NCBI GenBank assembly: GCA_044355655.1
Contig: JBIKXS010000012.1
Location: 1-64,000, forward strand
Source: UBA3064 sp023258775
GTDB taxonomy: Bacteria; Pseudomonadota; Gammaproteobacteria; Burkholderiales; Burkholderiaceae_E
DNA: 64,000 nt
Reading direction: 5' to 3'
Of this stretch, positions 42,562-50,414 are shown in pieces. The notes below the pieces were generated by a model that had not been told where the DNA came from, made no database searches, and was given only the letters and a program-made list of their open reading frames with translations. Made by a program: the position numbers and the translations under genes. Each line of letters opens with the position of its first letter. Position 1 is the first letter of the stretch.

Positions 42562-43560
42562 TTAGCCAGCTAGCCCTGCCGATTTCATTGCAGCACCCAT
42601 GGCGGCATCAGATTTCGCCATGAAACTTGCAAAACCAGACGGATCTGCCCACTTCACACCGAAACCTCGATTAGCCATAAAGTCCCTGAATTCTTTTGAA
42701 TCATTTGCTTTTTTTAGCGAGGTCACAAGCTTACTCACAATGTCCGCGGGCAATCCTTTTGGCGCAGCAATACCTCGCCATGCCCCAACCGAGTAATCGA
42801 CACCCATGCTCTCCTTGAGCGTTGGCACGCTTGAAAACACCGGGTTTCGCTCAGAAGCCATGATGGCCAGTGATTTGGCTTTTCCAGCTTCCACAAGCGC
42901 GCGTGATTCGGGCAACGAACAGGTGACCAGATCAATGCCATTTGCTGCCAAATCCTGCATTGCGGGGCCGGCGCCATTCGAGGGCACCCAGGCAACATGA
43001 TTGGGCTTGAGTCCCATCGCTTGTAGCCAACCAATCAAGGCGAGATGCCAAATGCCACCCTGACCAGTTCCGGAAGCCTTAAATTTCCCAGCGGGTGAAG
43101 CCTTGATTGCTTCGGCAAGTTCCCTAACACTCCCGAAAGGTGATTTCGCGTTGACCGTAACTCCCGGTGGATCTTCGTTCATCAGGGCAAGTGCGGTGTA
43201 ACTTGTTGGATTGAGTTCAGTCAGTTTTTGCCAGTGCATCATGGCGATTTCAACAGTGATCATGCCAAGGGTGTAACCGTCAGCAGGCGCAGTCGCAATC
43301 GCGGTATGCCCGACAACACCCGAGCCACCGGTTCGATTAACAACATTAAATGGTTGACCTAGATCCTTCTCTAAAAGCGATGCGATGATGCGCGCTGTTG
43401 CATCGGTACCGCCACCTGCCCCCCATGGACACACGACAGTGACCGGTCGATTTGGCCAGTTGCTTTGGGCATGAATTACGGACGGAACAATCGATAAAAG
43501 TCCGGCCGAGCCCGCAGCAGCGAGCACCTTTCTCCTCGCATTGATTAATTTCGTCATCAA
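42562..43560 (-). CDS. tctC: Bug-family TctC solute receptor
   Basis: A 332-aa periplasmic binding protein with a signal peptide (VLAAAGSAGLLSIVPSVIHAQ), the Bug loop WPNRPVTVVCPWGAGGGTDA, VVNRTGGSGVVGHTAI and GKFKASGTGQGGIWHLALIG in place of the usual second-lobe motif. It is the first gene of the tctCBA operon. The intergenic region of 273 bases to the divergent SnoaL-like gene holds the promoter. Confidence 0.9.
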   Translation of the reverse strand: MMTKLINARRKVLAAAGSAGLLSIVPSVIHAQSNWPNRPVTVVCPWGAGGGTDATARIIASLLEKDLGQPFNVVNRTGGSGVVGHTAIATAPADGYTLGMITVEIAMMHWQKLTELNPTSYTALALMNEDPPGVTVNAKSPFGSVRELAEAIKASPAGKFKASGTGQGGIWHLALIGWLQAMGLKPNHVAWVPSNGAGPAMQDLAANGIDLVTCSLPESRALVEAGKAKSLAIMASERNPVFSSVPTLKESMGVDYSVGAWRGIAAPKGLPADIVSKLVTSLKKANDSKEFRDFMANRGFGVKWADPSGFASFMAKSDAAMGAAMKSAGLAG

Positions 43561-43833
43561 AACTCCTCCAATTTAAGTATTTTCATGAAACAACATTCGG
43601 TACTTTTTCGATTTTTTCTCGAAGTATCTGGCTGTCGCTTATTGTTCTGATAACTTAGTATCGCATGGCAAGTACAACCAGATCACTAAATCTTCACTTT
43701 TTATAACAAATTGTCACATCGATTTGGCAATCGCCGGCACTTACGAGTCGTTGCGCTGTTGTAAGTGGCATGGTATTGCCGGTTTTTTCAATTCACCTGA
43801 ATTTGAAGTGGCCTCACGAATGGAGAAGTATTC

Positions 43834-44451
43834 ATGACTAATATCTTGCAAGACGAACTTCTGATCCGACAAATGGTCGAGCGTTGGGCAGTGTGGCGGG
43901 ACGCCGGCGATTGGGACCGATTCGCCACAGTCTGGCATCCAGAGGGTGTGATGATGGCGACCTGGTTCCAGGGACCTTTTGCAGAATTTATCCGAGTGAC
44001 TCAGGAAGGCTGGTCCAAAGGTGTGAGCATTCTCCATTTTCTTGGTGGCTCAGCCATCGAACTTATCGAGGATCGTGCAATCTGTCAGACTAAGATGACG
44101 ATTTCCCAACGTGGGATGGTCGAAGGCGAGACTGGCCCGGTGCTTTGTGACGTCGTTTGCACCGGTCGCTTTTATGATTTCGTCACGCGCGATCAGGGCG
44201 CATGGAAACTGCTTCATCGCCAACCCATTTATGAAAAGGACCGCATCGACCCCGTCGATCCAACCACGGTACTCAAGCTCGATCAAGCATCGCTAGCTGG
44301 CTTTCCAGAGGGCTATCGTCACCTCGCATACATCCAAACGCGTATCGGTTATAAGGTCAAGATGGATATGCCGATGCTCAAGGGACCTGTCGTCGAGGAA
44401 CTCTACAAACGGGGACAACGTTGGTTAGCGGGGGGGCCGTTGGAGCGTTAG
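43834..44451 (+). CDS. SnoaL-like/NTF2-fold protein
   Basis: A 205-aa protein with the alpha+beta cone pattern: ILQDELLIRQMVERWAVWRD as first helices, then WDRFATVWHPEGVMM and AICQTKMTISQRGMVEGETG strands. The pattern is SnoaL_4-like. Such proteins act as small-molecule enzymes or binding proteins. It is transcribed divergently from tctC and precedes an orphan Bug receptor gene by 109 bases. Confidence 0.72.
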   Translation: MTNILQDELLIRQMVERWAVWRDAGDWDRFATVWHPEGVMMATWFQGPFAEFIRVTQEGWSKGVSILHFLGGSAIELIEDRAICQTKMTISQRGMVEGETGPVLCDVVCTGRFYDFVTRDQGAWKLLHRQPIYEKDRIDPVDPTTVLKLDQASLAGFPEGYRHLAYIQTRIGYKVKMDMPMLKGPVVEELYKRGQRWLAGGPLER

Positions 44452-44560
44452 GCGCAAACCGGAGGCGAAATGCGATCAATCGAGTTGCCCGTAGATCATG
44501 GTTAAATCGATCGAAAGTTCGCGCATCGAGGAAAAAAGTTGGCGCATCAAGGAAAAACAC

Positions 44561-45553
44561 ATGCAATATCAGCACATAAAACGTCGGCAAATGCTTGGGG
44601 CAGTGCCATGCCTGATGCTCGCTGGCCTGCCGGCGATTGCCCCAGCGCAGGCTAGCTTTCCAAGTCGTCCATTGAGGGTGATCGTGCCACAACCCCCAGG
44701 TGGTGGTTTTGATTTTGTCGCCCGAACGCTTGGGGAACGACTTGCAAAACAAATTGGTCAAGCTGTGGTTATCGAAAACCGCCCAGGTTCAGGCACGCTC
44801 GTTGGCACCGATGCAGCTGCGAAGGCTGATCCGGATGGCTACACGCTTCTGATGGGTTCGGTGTCGAATATTGCCCTCAATATGGGGCTTTACAACAAAC
44901 TTTCTTATGACAGTCTGCGCGACTTCGAACCAGTTGGTATTGCCGTCAGCTACAGCTACACCTTAATGGCACGCAACGATCTGCCCTTAAATTCTTTGCG
45001 TGAAGTAGTGAGCTTTGCAAAGGCTAATCCTGGCAAGCTCAGTTATGCGTCTGCAGGTAATGGCTCAGGACAACATGTACTTGCCGCTGCACTTTGGCAC
45101 CTTAGTGCTGCCGATATTACTCATGTGTCCTACAAAGGCGCCCAGGCAGCTTATCTTGACCTGCTCGGTGGTCGCGTCGATTTATTTTTCGATTTGTCTT
45201 CGACTGCCAGACCGCAGGTTGACAGTGGCAAGGTCAAGGCGCTTGCGGTGTCGGGCGCTGAACGCAATCCGATGCATCCCAACGTCCCAACGATCTTGGA
45301 AAGCGGCATCGCCCAACTTGACCTCGAGTCTTGGTTCGGCTACTTCGTATCGACCAAAACACCTGCCGCAGTGAAAGACCGCTTGCGCGGCGAGTTGACC
45401 AAAGTCATTACCCACCCCGAGGTCCAGGAAACCTTCCGTAGCCGCGGCGGTAAACCCCTCAACCTTAGCGCTGATCAAACACTAGCCTTAGTTCGTCGCG
45501 ACGTGGAACGCTGGACGAAGCTCGTGCGCGACATCGGGATCAAGGCTGACTAA
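44561..45553 (+). CDS. Bug-family solute receptor (orphan)
   Basis: ATG 44561 follows AAGGA at proper spacing; the longer frame from 44498 has no signal-like start. The signal peptide is IKRRQMLGAVPCLMLAGLPA with twin Arg near the start, then FPSRPLRVIVPQPPGGGFDF, VIENRPGSGTLVGTDAAA and HVSYKGAQAAYLDLLGGRVD. Binds carboxylates or related solutes. No TctAB gene adjoins it on this strand, although a tct operon lies divergently 1 kb away. Confidence 0.88.
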   Translation: MQYQHIKRRQMLGAVPCLMLAGLPAIAPAQASFPSRPLRVIVPQPPGGGFDFVARTLGERLAKQIGQAVVIENRPGSGTLVGTDAAAKADPDGYTLLMGSVSNIALNMGLYNKLSYDSLRDFEPVGIAVSYSYTLMARNDLPLNSLREVVSFAKANPGKLSYASAGNGSGQHVLAAALWHLSAADITHVSYKGAQAAYLDLLGGRVDLFFDLSSTARPQVDSGKVKALAVSGAERNPMHPNVPTILESGIAQLDLESWFGYFVSTKTPAAVKDRLRGELTKVITHPEVQETFRSRGGKPLNLSADQTLALVRRDVERWTKLVRDIGIKAD

Positions 45554-45567
45554 GGTACTGCGAAGTC

Positions 45568-46470
45568 CTACGGCGCTTTAACCGTGATTCTCCAAAGCGT
45601 GCGTGGCATACTTGGATCGGTCAGTGTTGCGGCGTGGAGCAGGGCGAGGTTATCCCAAATCACCACGTCACCTGGCTTGTAGCTCACGCTTTCTCGATAC
45701 CGTGGGTGGGTGGCATGTTGCTTTAACTGATCGAGAAGTTGGCGGCCCTCCCTGGCTGGCATGCCTTCAATTTCGAAGGAACTTCCCGAAACCGCATAAA
45801 GTGCCCTGCGACCGGTATACCAATGGGTCATCACTAAAGGGTGGGTCACCCATGTGACCAGTTCTTTTTGTTCATCCGAAAGCACCGAGGCGACTGTGCG
45901 AGACGCCTCGTTAAGATCATCGCGATTACCATAATGGTGGCGCGCCATGAGCGACTCGATTTCTTGCTTCATCGCATGAGGCAAGTCCTCCCAGGCTGCC
46001 GTCTGATCGGCAAATAGTGTGTTGCCGCCAATGCTTGGCACCTCAATCGAATATAGCGTGGTCGCCCGGGCTACCTTGGTGAGGTAGGAATAGTCAGTGT
46101 GGAAGTAAGTCCCGGCATCGGCTAGGCCTTGGGGAACACCATGTTTAACCACGTTCGAGAGCCACAAAATATCGGGGAATTCGCAGTGATGAAACTGGTT
46201 AATCACATGAGGCTCTGGCCTACCAAATCGGCTTGCCCAGTCGTGAAATTGCTTCGGCGATAGCGTCTGACCGGGTAAGACGAGCAGATGCGATTCATAG
46301 AACATCTCTTCGATTTCAGCAAAATTGTGATCGTTTAGATCAAGCGCGATATTGAAGTCAGGCAAGACCCTAGCAAAACCACCACGCGAGCGCCCGTGCC
46401 GCCGATTCATCTTGACCGATGGGGATTCGAAAGATGGATTACTTACCGACGAGTCATCAACAGCAGACAT
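45568..46470 (-). CDS. TauD/TfdA-family Fe(II)/2-oxoglutarate dioxygenase
   Basis: A 300-aa protein with the facial triad H124-T-D126 (TYFHTDYSYL) and H279 (ALLHAATLTD) and the 2-oxoglutarate arginine R294 (TLWRITVK). The spacings of 155 and 15 residues match taurine dioxygenase. It hydroxylates its substrate using 2-oxoglutarate and oxygen, as in release of sulfite from taurine or cleavage of phenoxyacids. It is the last gene of a TRAP operon (3 bases after the large permease). Confidence 0.9.
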   Translation of the reverse strand: MSAVDDSSVSNPSFESPSVKMNRRHGRSRGGFARVLPDFNIALDLNDHNFAEIEEMFYESHLLVLPGQTLSPKQFHDWASRFGRPEPHVINQFHHCEFPDILWLSNVVKHGVPQGLADAGTYFHTDYSYLTKVARATTLYSIEVPSIGGNTLFADQTAAWEDLPHAMKQEIESLMARHHYGNRDDLNEASRTVASVLSDEQKELVTWVTHPLVMTHWYTGRRALYAVSGSSFEIEGMPAREGRQLLDQLKQHATHPRYRESVSYKPGDVVIWDNLALLHAATLTDPSMPRTLWRITVKAP

Positions 46471-46473
46471 GAA

Positions 46474-47793
46474 TTACCTCAGCATTTCCGGCGAAATAAG
46501 CCCGGGCAAGAACAGTGAGACCTGCGGCCAAATAATCACAAGTAGTAAAACACCGAGCATTGGGAGTAGCATGATCAGCACGTCCTTGAGCACGGTTCGC
46601 ATCCGCACATTGGCAACCGCGCACGAAATCATCAGGCACAAGCCGTAGGGCGGAGTGACCAAACCGAAGGCGAGCGAAACAATACCGATCATCGCAAAGT
46701 GCACAGGATCCATACCAACCGATTTCGCAAGCGGCTGTAAAATTGCGCCAACGATAATGATGGCTGGAATCGCATCCAGAAAACAACCCACAACAAGAAA
46801 CACAAGCGCGATGAATAGCCCGGCTGTGGTTGGGCTCATGCTCCAGGAGAGAATGTTGGCAAGCAAACTTTGTGGAATCTGGTAGTAAGCCATCATCCAG
46901 CCAAAGGCACTCGCCGTCCCGACACAAAAAAGCGTGACGCCAGCAAGTCGTCCCGTGTCAAGCAAGGCCCCGTACAAACCCTTTAGATCCATTTCTCGGT
47001 AAACAAGCACCGACAAGGCCGCAGCATAGATGACCGCAACCGCGGCGGATTCGGTCGCGGTAAACCATCCAAATATCTTGCCTCCGATGATGATCACCGG
47101 CGTCATAAGTGCAGGAATGGAAACCCAGAAAGCGATCACCATTTCGCGCAGCGTCGAGGATGCATAAGTCGGATATCCTCGACGCACTGCATACAAATGA
47201 ACCGTGACCATTTGCACAAGTCCGATCAAAAGCCCTGGAACGATGCCAGCAAGAAAGAGCGCACCAATAGAGGTAGTGAGGACACCCCCCCAAACGATCA
47301 TCAAGATGGAAGGGGGAATGATCACAGCCATCACCGCAGAAACCGCCGTGATTGCTACTGAGAAACTCTTGTCATAGCCTTCTTTGATCTGGGCATCGAT
47401 AAAAATCTTGCCTTGGCTCGCCGCATCGGCAGTTGATGATCCCGAGATGCCCGCAAAGAAAATTGACAACACAACATTGACCTGAGCCAGACTACCCGGC
47501 AACCTTCCAACCAGCGCACGCGACAGACGTACCAGGCGGTCCGTGATACCGCCGATATTCATGAGGTTAGCAGTCAGGAGAAAAAAAGGAACCGCCAGCA
47601 AGATAAATGAGTTGTATGCATTGAAGGTCTCTTGCACCAACAACATAAGAGAGAGCTGCGGCTCGAGCGCGAGCATCGGAAGGCAGGCTAACCCGAGCGC
47701 CACCGCCACCGGGACACGCAGTGCGAGCAGTAGAAAAAAAGCACCAAAAAGCAGGGCAGCGGCCTGCCCTGGAGAAAACAAAAGAATGCCCAA
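46474..47793 (-). CDS. TRAP transporter large permease (DctM type)
   Basis: A 439-aa membrane protein of twelve helices. Characteristic segments are AYNSFILLAVPFFLLTANLM, AVIIPPSILMIVWGGVLTTS and FAMIGIVSLAFGLVTPPYGL. It drives sodium-coupled import of an organic acid or sulfonate with the DctQ and DctP subunits encoded upstream. One base separates it from dctQ. Confidence 0.93.
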   Translation of the reverse strand: MGILLFSPGQAAALLFGAFFLLLALRVPVAVALGLACLPMLALEPQLSLMLLVQETFNAYNSFILLAVPFFLLTANLMNIGGITDRLVRLSRALVGRLPGSLAQVNVVLSIFFAGISGSSTADAASQGKIFIDAQIKEGYDKSFSVAITAVSAVMAVIIPPSILMIVWGGVLTTSIGALFLAGIVPGLLIGLVQMVTVHLYAVRRGYPTYASSTLREMVIAFWVSIPALMTPVIIIGGKIFGWFTATESAAVAVIYAAALSVLVYREMDLKGLYGALLDTGRLAGVTLFCVGTASAFGWMMAYYQIPQSLLANILSWSMSPTTAGLFIALVFLVVGCFLDAIPAIIIVGAILQPLAKSVGMDPVHFAMIGIVSLAFGLVTPPYGLCLMISCAVANVRMRTVLKDVLIMLLPMLGVLLLVIIWPQVSLFLPGLISPEMLR

Positions 47794-47794
47794 A

Positions 47795-48328
47795 TCAGTC
47801 AGCCTGTGGGACGGTTCCGGCAGCGAGGCGTAACATGTCGATCATGTGCTCGCCTTGGAAGAGGAGCCAGGTAAGACCCAGTAAGGGCCAGGCCATGTGA
47901 ATGGTCCAAAGCGGCAATTCAGCAAGTTCGGATATTCGATAAAGCGCAAACTCTGTAAACTGCCAACCGCCGTATACAAAGACGGCCGCAAAAAGAAGAA
48001 TCCCTACGCCAGAAAACAGCTCGAGGCGAGCGTTTGCCTTTGGCGACAAGTTTGGCCACACATCGACGACAAAATGCGTTCGCTCCCGCATCCCAACCAT
48101 CGCTCCGATCATTACGGTCCAAATGAACATGAGGCGCGCGAGCTCCTCAGTCCAGATATAGCCCGGAATTAGTTCCGTATGGCGCGAAATGATTTGAAGC
48201 GATACAGGAATCAACAGAATCACAATGGCAAGAACAAGTAACCCGCACAGCAGGCGGTACCAGACATCACCTAACCATCGCCACGAATCGCGCTGGGGAG
48301 GTCTAGCCCCCCCGATATCAGACTGCAT
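47795..48328 (-). CDS. TRAP transporter small permease (DctQ type)
   Basis: It starts at ATG 48328 (MQSDIGGARPP), overlapping dctP by 11 bases; the longer frame from 48370 overlaps more. The 177-aa protein has four hydrophobic segments, including LLCGLLVLAIVILLIPV and IWTEELARLMFIWTVMIG, the family signature, followed by GAMVGMRERTHFVVD. Confidence 0.9.
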   Translation of the reverse strand: MQSDIGGARPPQRDSWRWLGDVWYRLLCGLLVLAIVILLIPVSLQIISRHTELIPGYIWTEELARLMFIWTVMIGAMVGMRERTHFVVDVWPNLSPKANARLELFSGVGILLFAAVFVYGGWQFTEFALYRISELAELPLWTIHMAWPLLGLTWLLFQGEHMIDMLRLAAGTVPQAD

Positions 48329-49310
48329 TGATTTTTTCGTAGACTGCAAGCGCATCAATCTCTTTAGCATAGCTCGCCATCACCGGATCAACGAGTTTTT
48401 TCATCCCGGCGCGATCGGCAAAGGGTATGCGCTTAAGTCGGCCCGCTTTCTCCAATGTGTCAAGACGTTGTCCATCGCTACCTGATTCGAGTTCACCGCC
48501 GTATAGACCAGCCTCCTTGCCCGCACGCACCACCGCATCCTGGAGGCCTTTGGGAAGCCGTTGAAAAGTCTTGACCGAAAAACATAAGGGGCGAATCGTA
48601 ATGGCATGCTGGGTCATATTCAGGTTTGGTGCAACCTCGAAAAATTTCATCTGCTCGACGCCTGCAGCCTCGTTCTCGCCTGCTTGAATTACGCCATTCT
48701 GGATCGCGTTATAGACCTCGTTATAAGCGATCACCGTCGGTGCCATGCCAGCGGCAGCGAAGGTTTTACTCCATATTGGTGCACCCTGAACCCTGACTTT
48801 CAGTCCCTTCATTTCGCCAAGATTGCTCACCGCTTTATTAGCGAAAATGTTACGAACACCGCCACCACCATAGCCAATTAGCATTACGCCCGCTCGCTTA
48901 GCGATATCGTCGGCAATTGTCTTAAACAAGTCCTGATCAATCACCTTTTTCCAATGCGCAAGATCGCGAAAAAGGAAAGGTGCGTCGATAAACGGCGCCG
49001 CCTTAGAAAAGGTTGACATATGAGCAGGTGATGCAACGGCAAAGTCAACTGCCTTACCCGCAGCCATGTATTCGACGTATTGCTTCTCTAGACCAAGCGC
49101 ACTATTTTTGTGAATCACGAAATTAACTGGCTGATCGTAATACTTCTTAATCAGCTCAGAGAAGCGCTGCATCGCCATGGTGTAGGGATGCTCATCATTG
49201 AATTGTGAAGCGCCATTGAGCGTGATAGCTTGCGCTTGAGCGCGACCGATGATGCCCAATGAACTAACAGTAGCCGCACCTGCGGCACCGACAAAGGCTC
49301 TACGTTTCAT
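48318..49310 (-). CDS. TRAP transporter solute receptor (DctP type)
   Basis: A 330-aa periplasmic protein with signal MKRRAFVGAAGAATVSSLG ending in QAQA. The binding protein core has ASQFNDEHPYTMAMQRFSE, LKVRVQGAPIWSKTFAAAG and YNAIQNGVIQAGENEAAG, where the Arg in KVRVQG contacts the substrate carboxylate or sulfonate. First gene of dctP-dctQ-dctM-tauD-like operon. The divergent TSUP exporter gene starts 252 bases away. Confidence 0.9.
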   Translation of the reverse strand: MKRRAFVGAAGAATVSSLGIIGRAQAQAITLNGASQFNDEHPYTMAMQRFSELIKKYYDQPVNFVIHKNSALGLEKQYVEYMAAGKAVDFAVASPAHMSTFSKAAPFIDAPFLFRDLAHWKKVIDQDLFKTIADDIAKRAGVMLIGYGGGGVRNIFANKAVSNLGEMKGLKVRVQGAPIWSKTFAAAGMAPTVIAYNEVYNAIQNGVIQAGENEAAGVEQMKFFEVAPNLNMTQHAITIRPLCFSVKTFQRLPKGLQDAVVRAGKEAGLYGGELESGSDGQRLDTLEKAGRLKRIPFADRAGMKKLVDPVMASYAKEIDALAVYEKINAV

Positions 49311-49562
49311 AATGTCTCCCGGTTGTTGACTTCTTGCATAGCCCGATGTGGACCTTGATTTTTATCCGAGTGTAGCCGCTAGCTTGCTCATCTGAAAGTG
49401 AAAGTCGCAACATTTTGTATCGATCGGTGAATTCTTGACGCGACAATACCTCGTGATTACCGGCGACCTTGAAGGCAGGGCCGATTGCAGCTAAATGGCT
49501 GATTGCTAATGCAGCGCTGATTGGTAACACCCAACGCCCCTTGACTACGTTATAGTCAGCGT

Positions 49563-50336
49563 GTGGGATTTGACGACTATCCTTTGGGCTTTTATATCGG
49601 CGCAGCCTTCGCTGTCCTGGTTACCGGGGTTATTAAGGGGGGCTTTGGCGGCGCTGCGGGTGGTCTGGCGGTGCCGATCATGTCACTGTGGATTTCCCCC
49701 GTCGTAGCAGCCGGGGTGATGTTGCCAATTCTTTGTGCCATGGACGTCTTTGGCGTCAAAGCCTATTGGAAAAAGTGGTCCTGGCCTGTACTTCGGCCCG
49801 CCTTGATCGGAGCCTTCATTGGCATAGCCTCCGGCAGCTTGATGTTTCAGCGCCTGTCTGCAAAGCAACTTAAGCTCCTTGTTGGCGTAATCGCTGTGAG
49901 CTTTGTGCTCAACAAATGGTTAGCACTATCAGAGCGACTGTCACAAGCCTTAAAACGCAAAAAGTCAGAGATCGGTCCGGCTGGCGGCGTATTTTGGGGT
50001 TCGCTGTCAGGATTTACCAGCACGCTTGCACATGCAGGCGGCCCGCCCTTTTCGGTATACATCCTTGGCCGGCAGATTGATCGAACAACAGTGGTCGCAT
50101 CGGCATCCTTATATTTCTTAGTGATGAACTACGCGAAGATCGTCCCTTACTATTTTCTGGGTCAGCTTAGTCCGGTTAACTTAAAACTCTCGCTGGTGTT
50201 TGCCCTGCTCGCACCTGCGGGCATCTGGCTCGGACTCTGGCTCCACAAACGAATATCCGAGCGGATTTTTTACCAGACGAGTTATCTGATGCTATTCGCA
50301 ACCGGCATTAAACTCATTTGGGATGCGTCTGCTTAA
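49563..50336 (+). CDS. TSUP-family exporter (TauE/SafE type)
   Basis: A 257-aa membrane protein with about eight helices. The start region FYIGAAFAVLVTGVIKGGFG with GGAAGGLAVPIMSLW and the second half GPAGGVFWGSLSGFTSTLAH and GGPPFSVYIL show the two-fold repeat of the TauE/SafE family, which exports sulfite, sulfoacetate and related anions. It starts at GTG 49563. It is divergent from the TRAP-TauD operon, fitting organosulfur use. A weak ribosome site makes the start uncertain. Confidence 0.87.
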   Translation: MGFDDYPLGFYIGAAFAVLVTGVIKGGFGGAAGGLAVPIMSLWISPVVAAGVMLPILCAMDVFGVKAYWKKWSWPVLRPALIGAFIGIASGSLMFQRLSAKQLKLLVGVIAVSFVLNKWLALSERLSQALKRKKSEIGPAGGVFWGSLSGFTSTLAHAGGPPFSVYILGRQIDRTTVVASASLYFLVMNYAKIVPYYFLGQLSPVNLKLSLVFALLAPAGIWLGLWLHKRISERIFYQTSYLMLFATGIKLIWDASA

Positions 50337-50414
50337 ACCCGATAACGCAGACGATTCGTGTTGACGGTAAACCCGTTCAGCTTCGTGTCAGTACGATTCG
50401 GTAAAATTGAGTGC

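Noticed and set aside
42735..43034. 99-aa frame within tctC
   Set aside because: It is a shadow of the Bug receptor gene, which has the expected signal peptide and motifs.
49300..49530. 76-aa minus-strand frame in the TRAP-TSUP divergent region
   Set aside because: No recognisable domain; the region must hold two divergent promoters.
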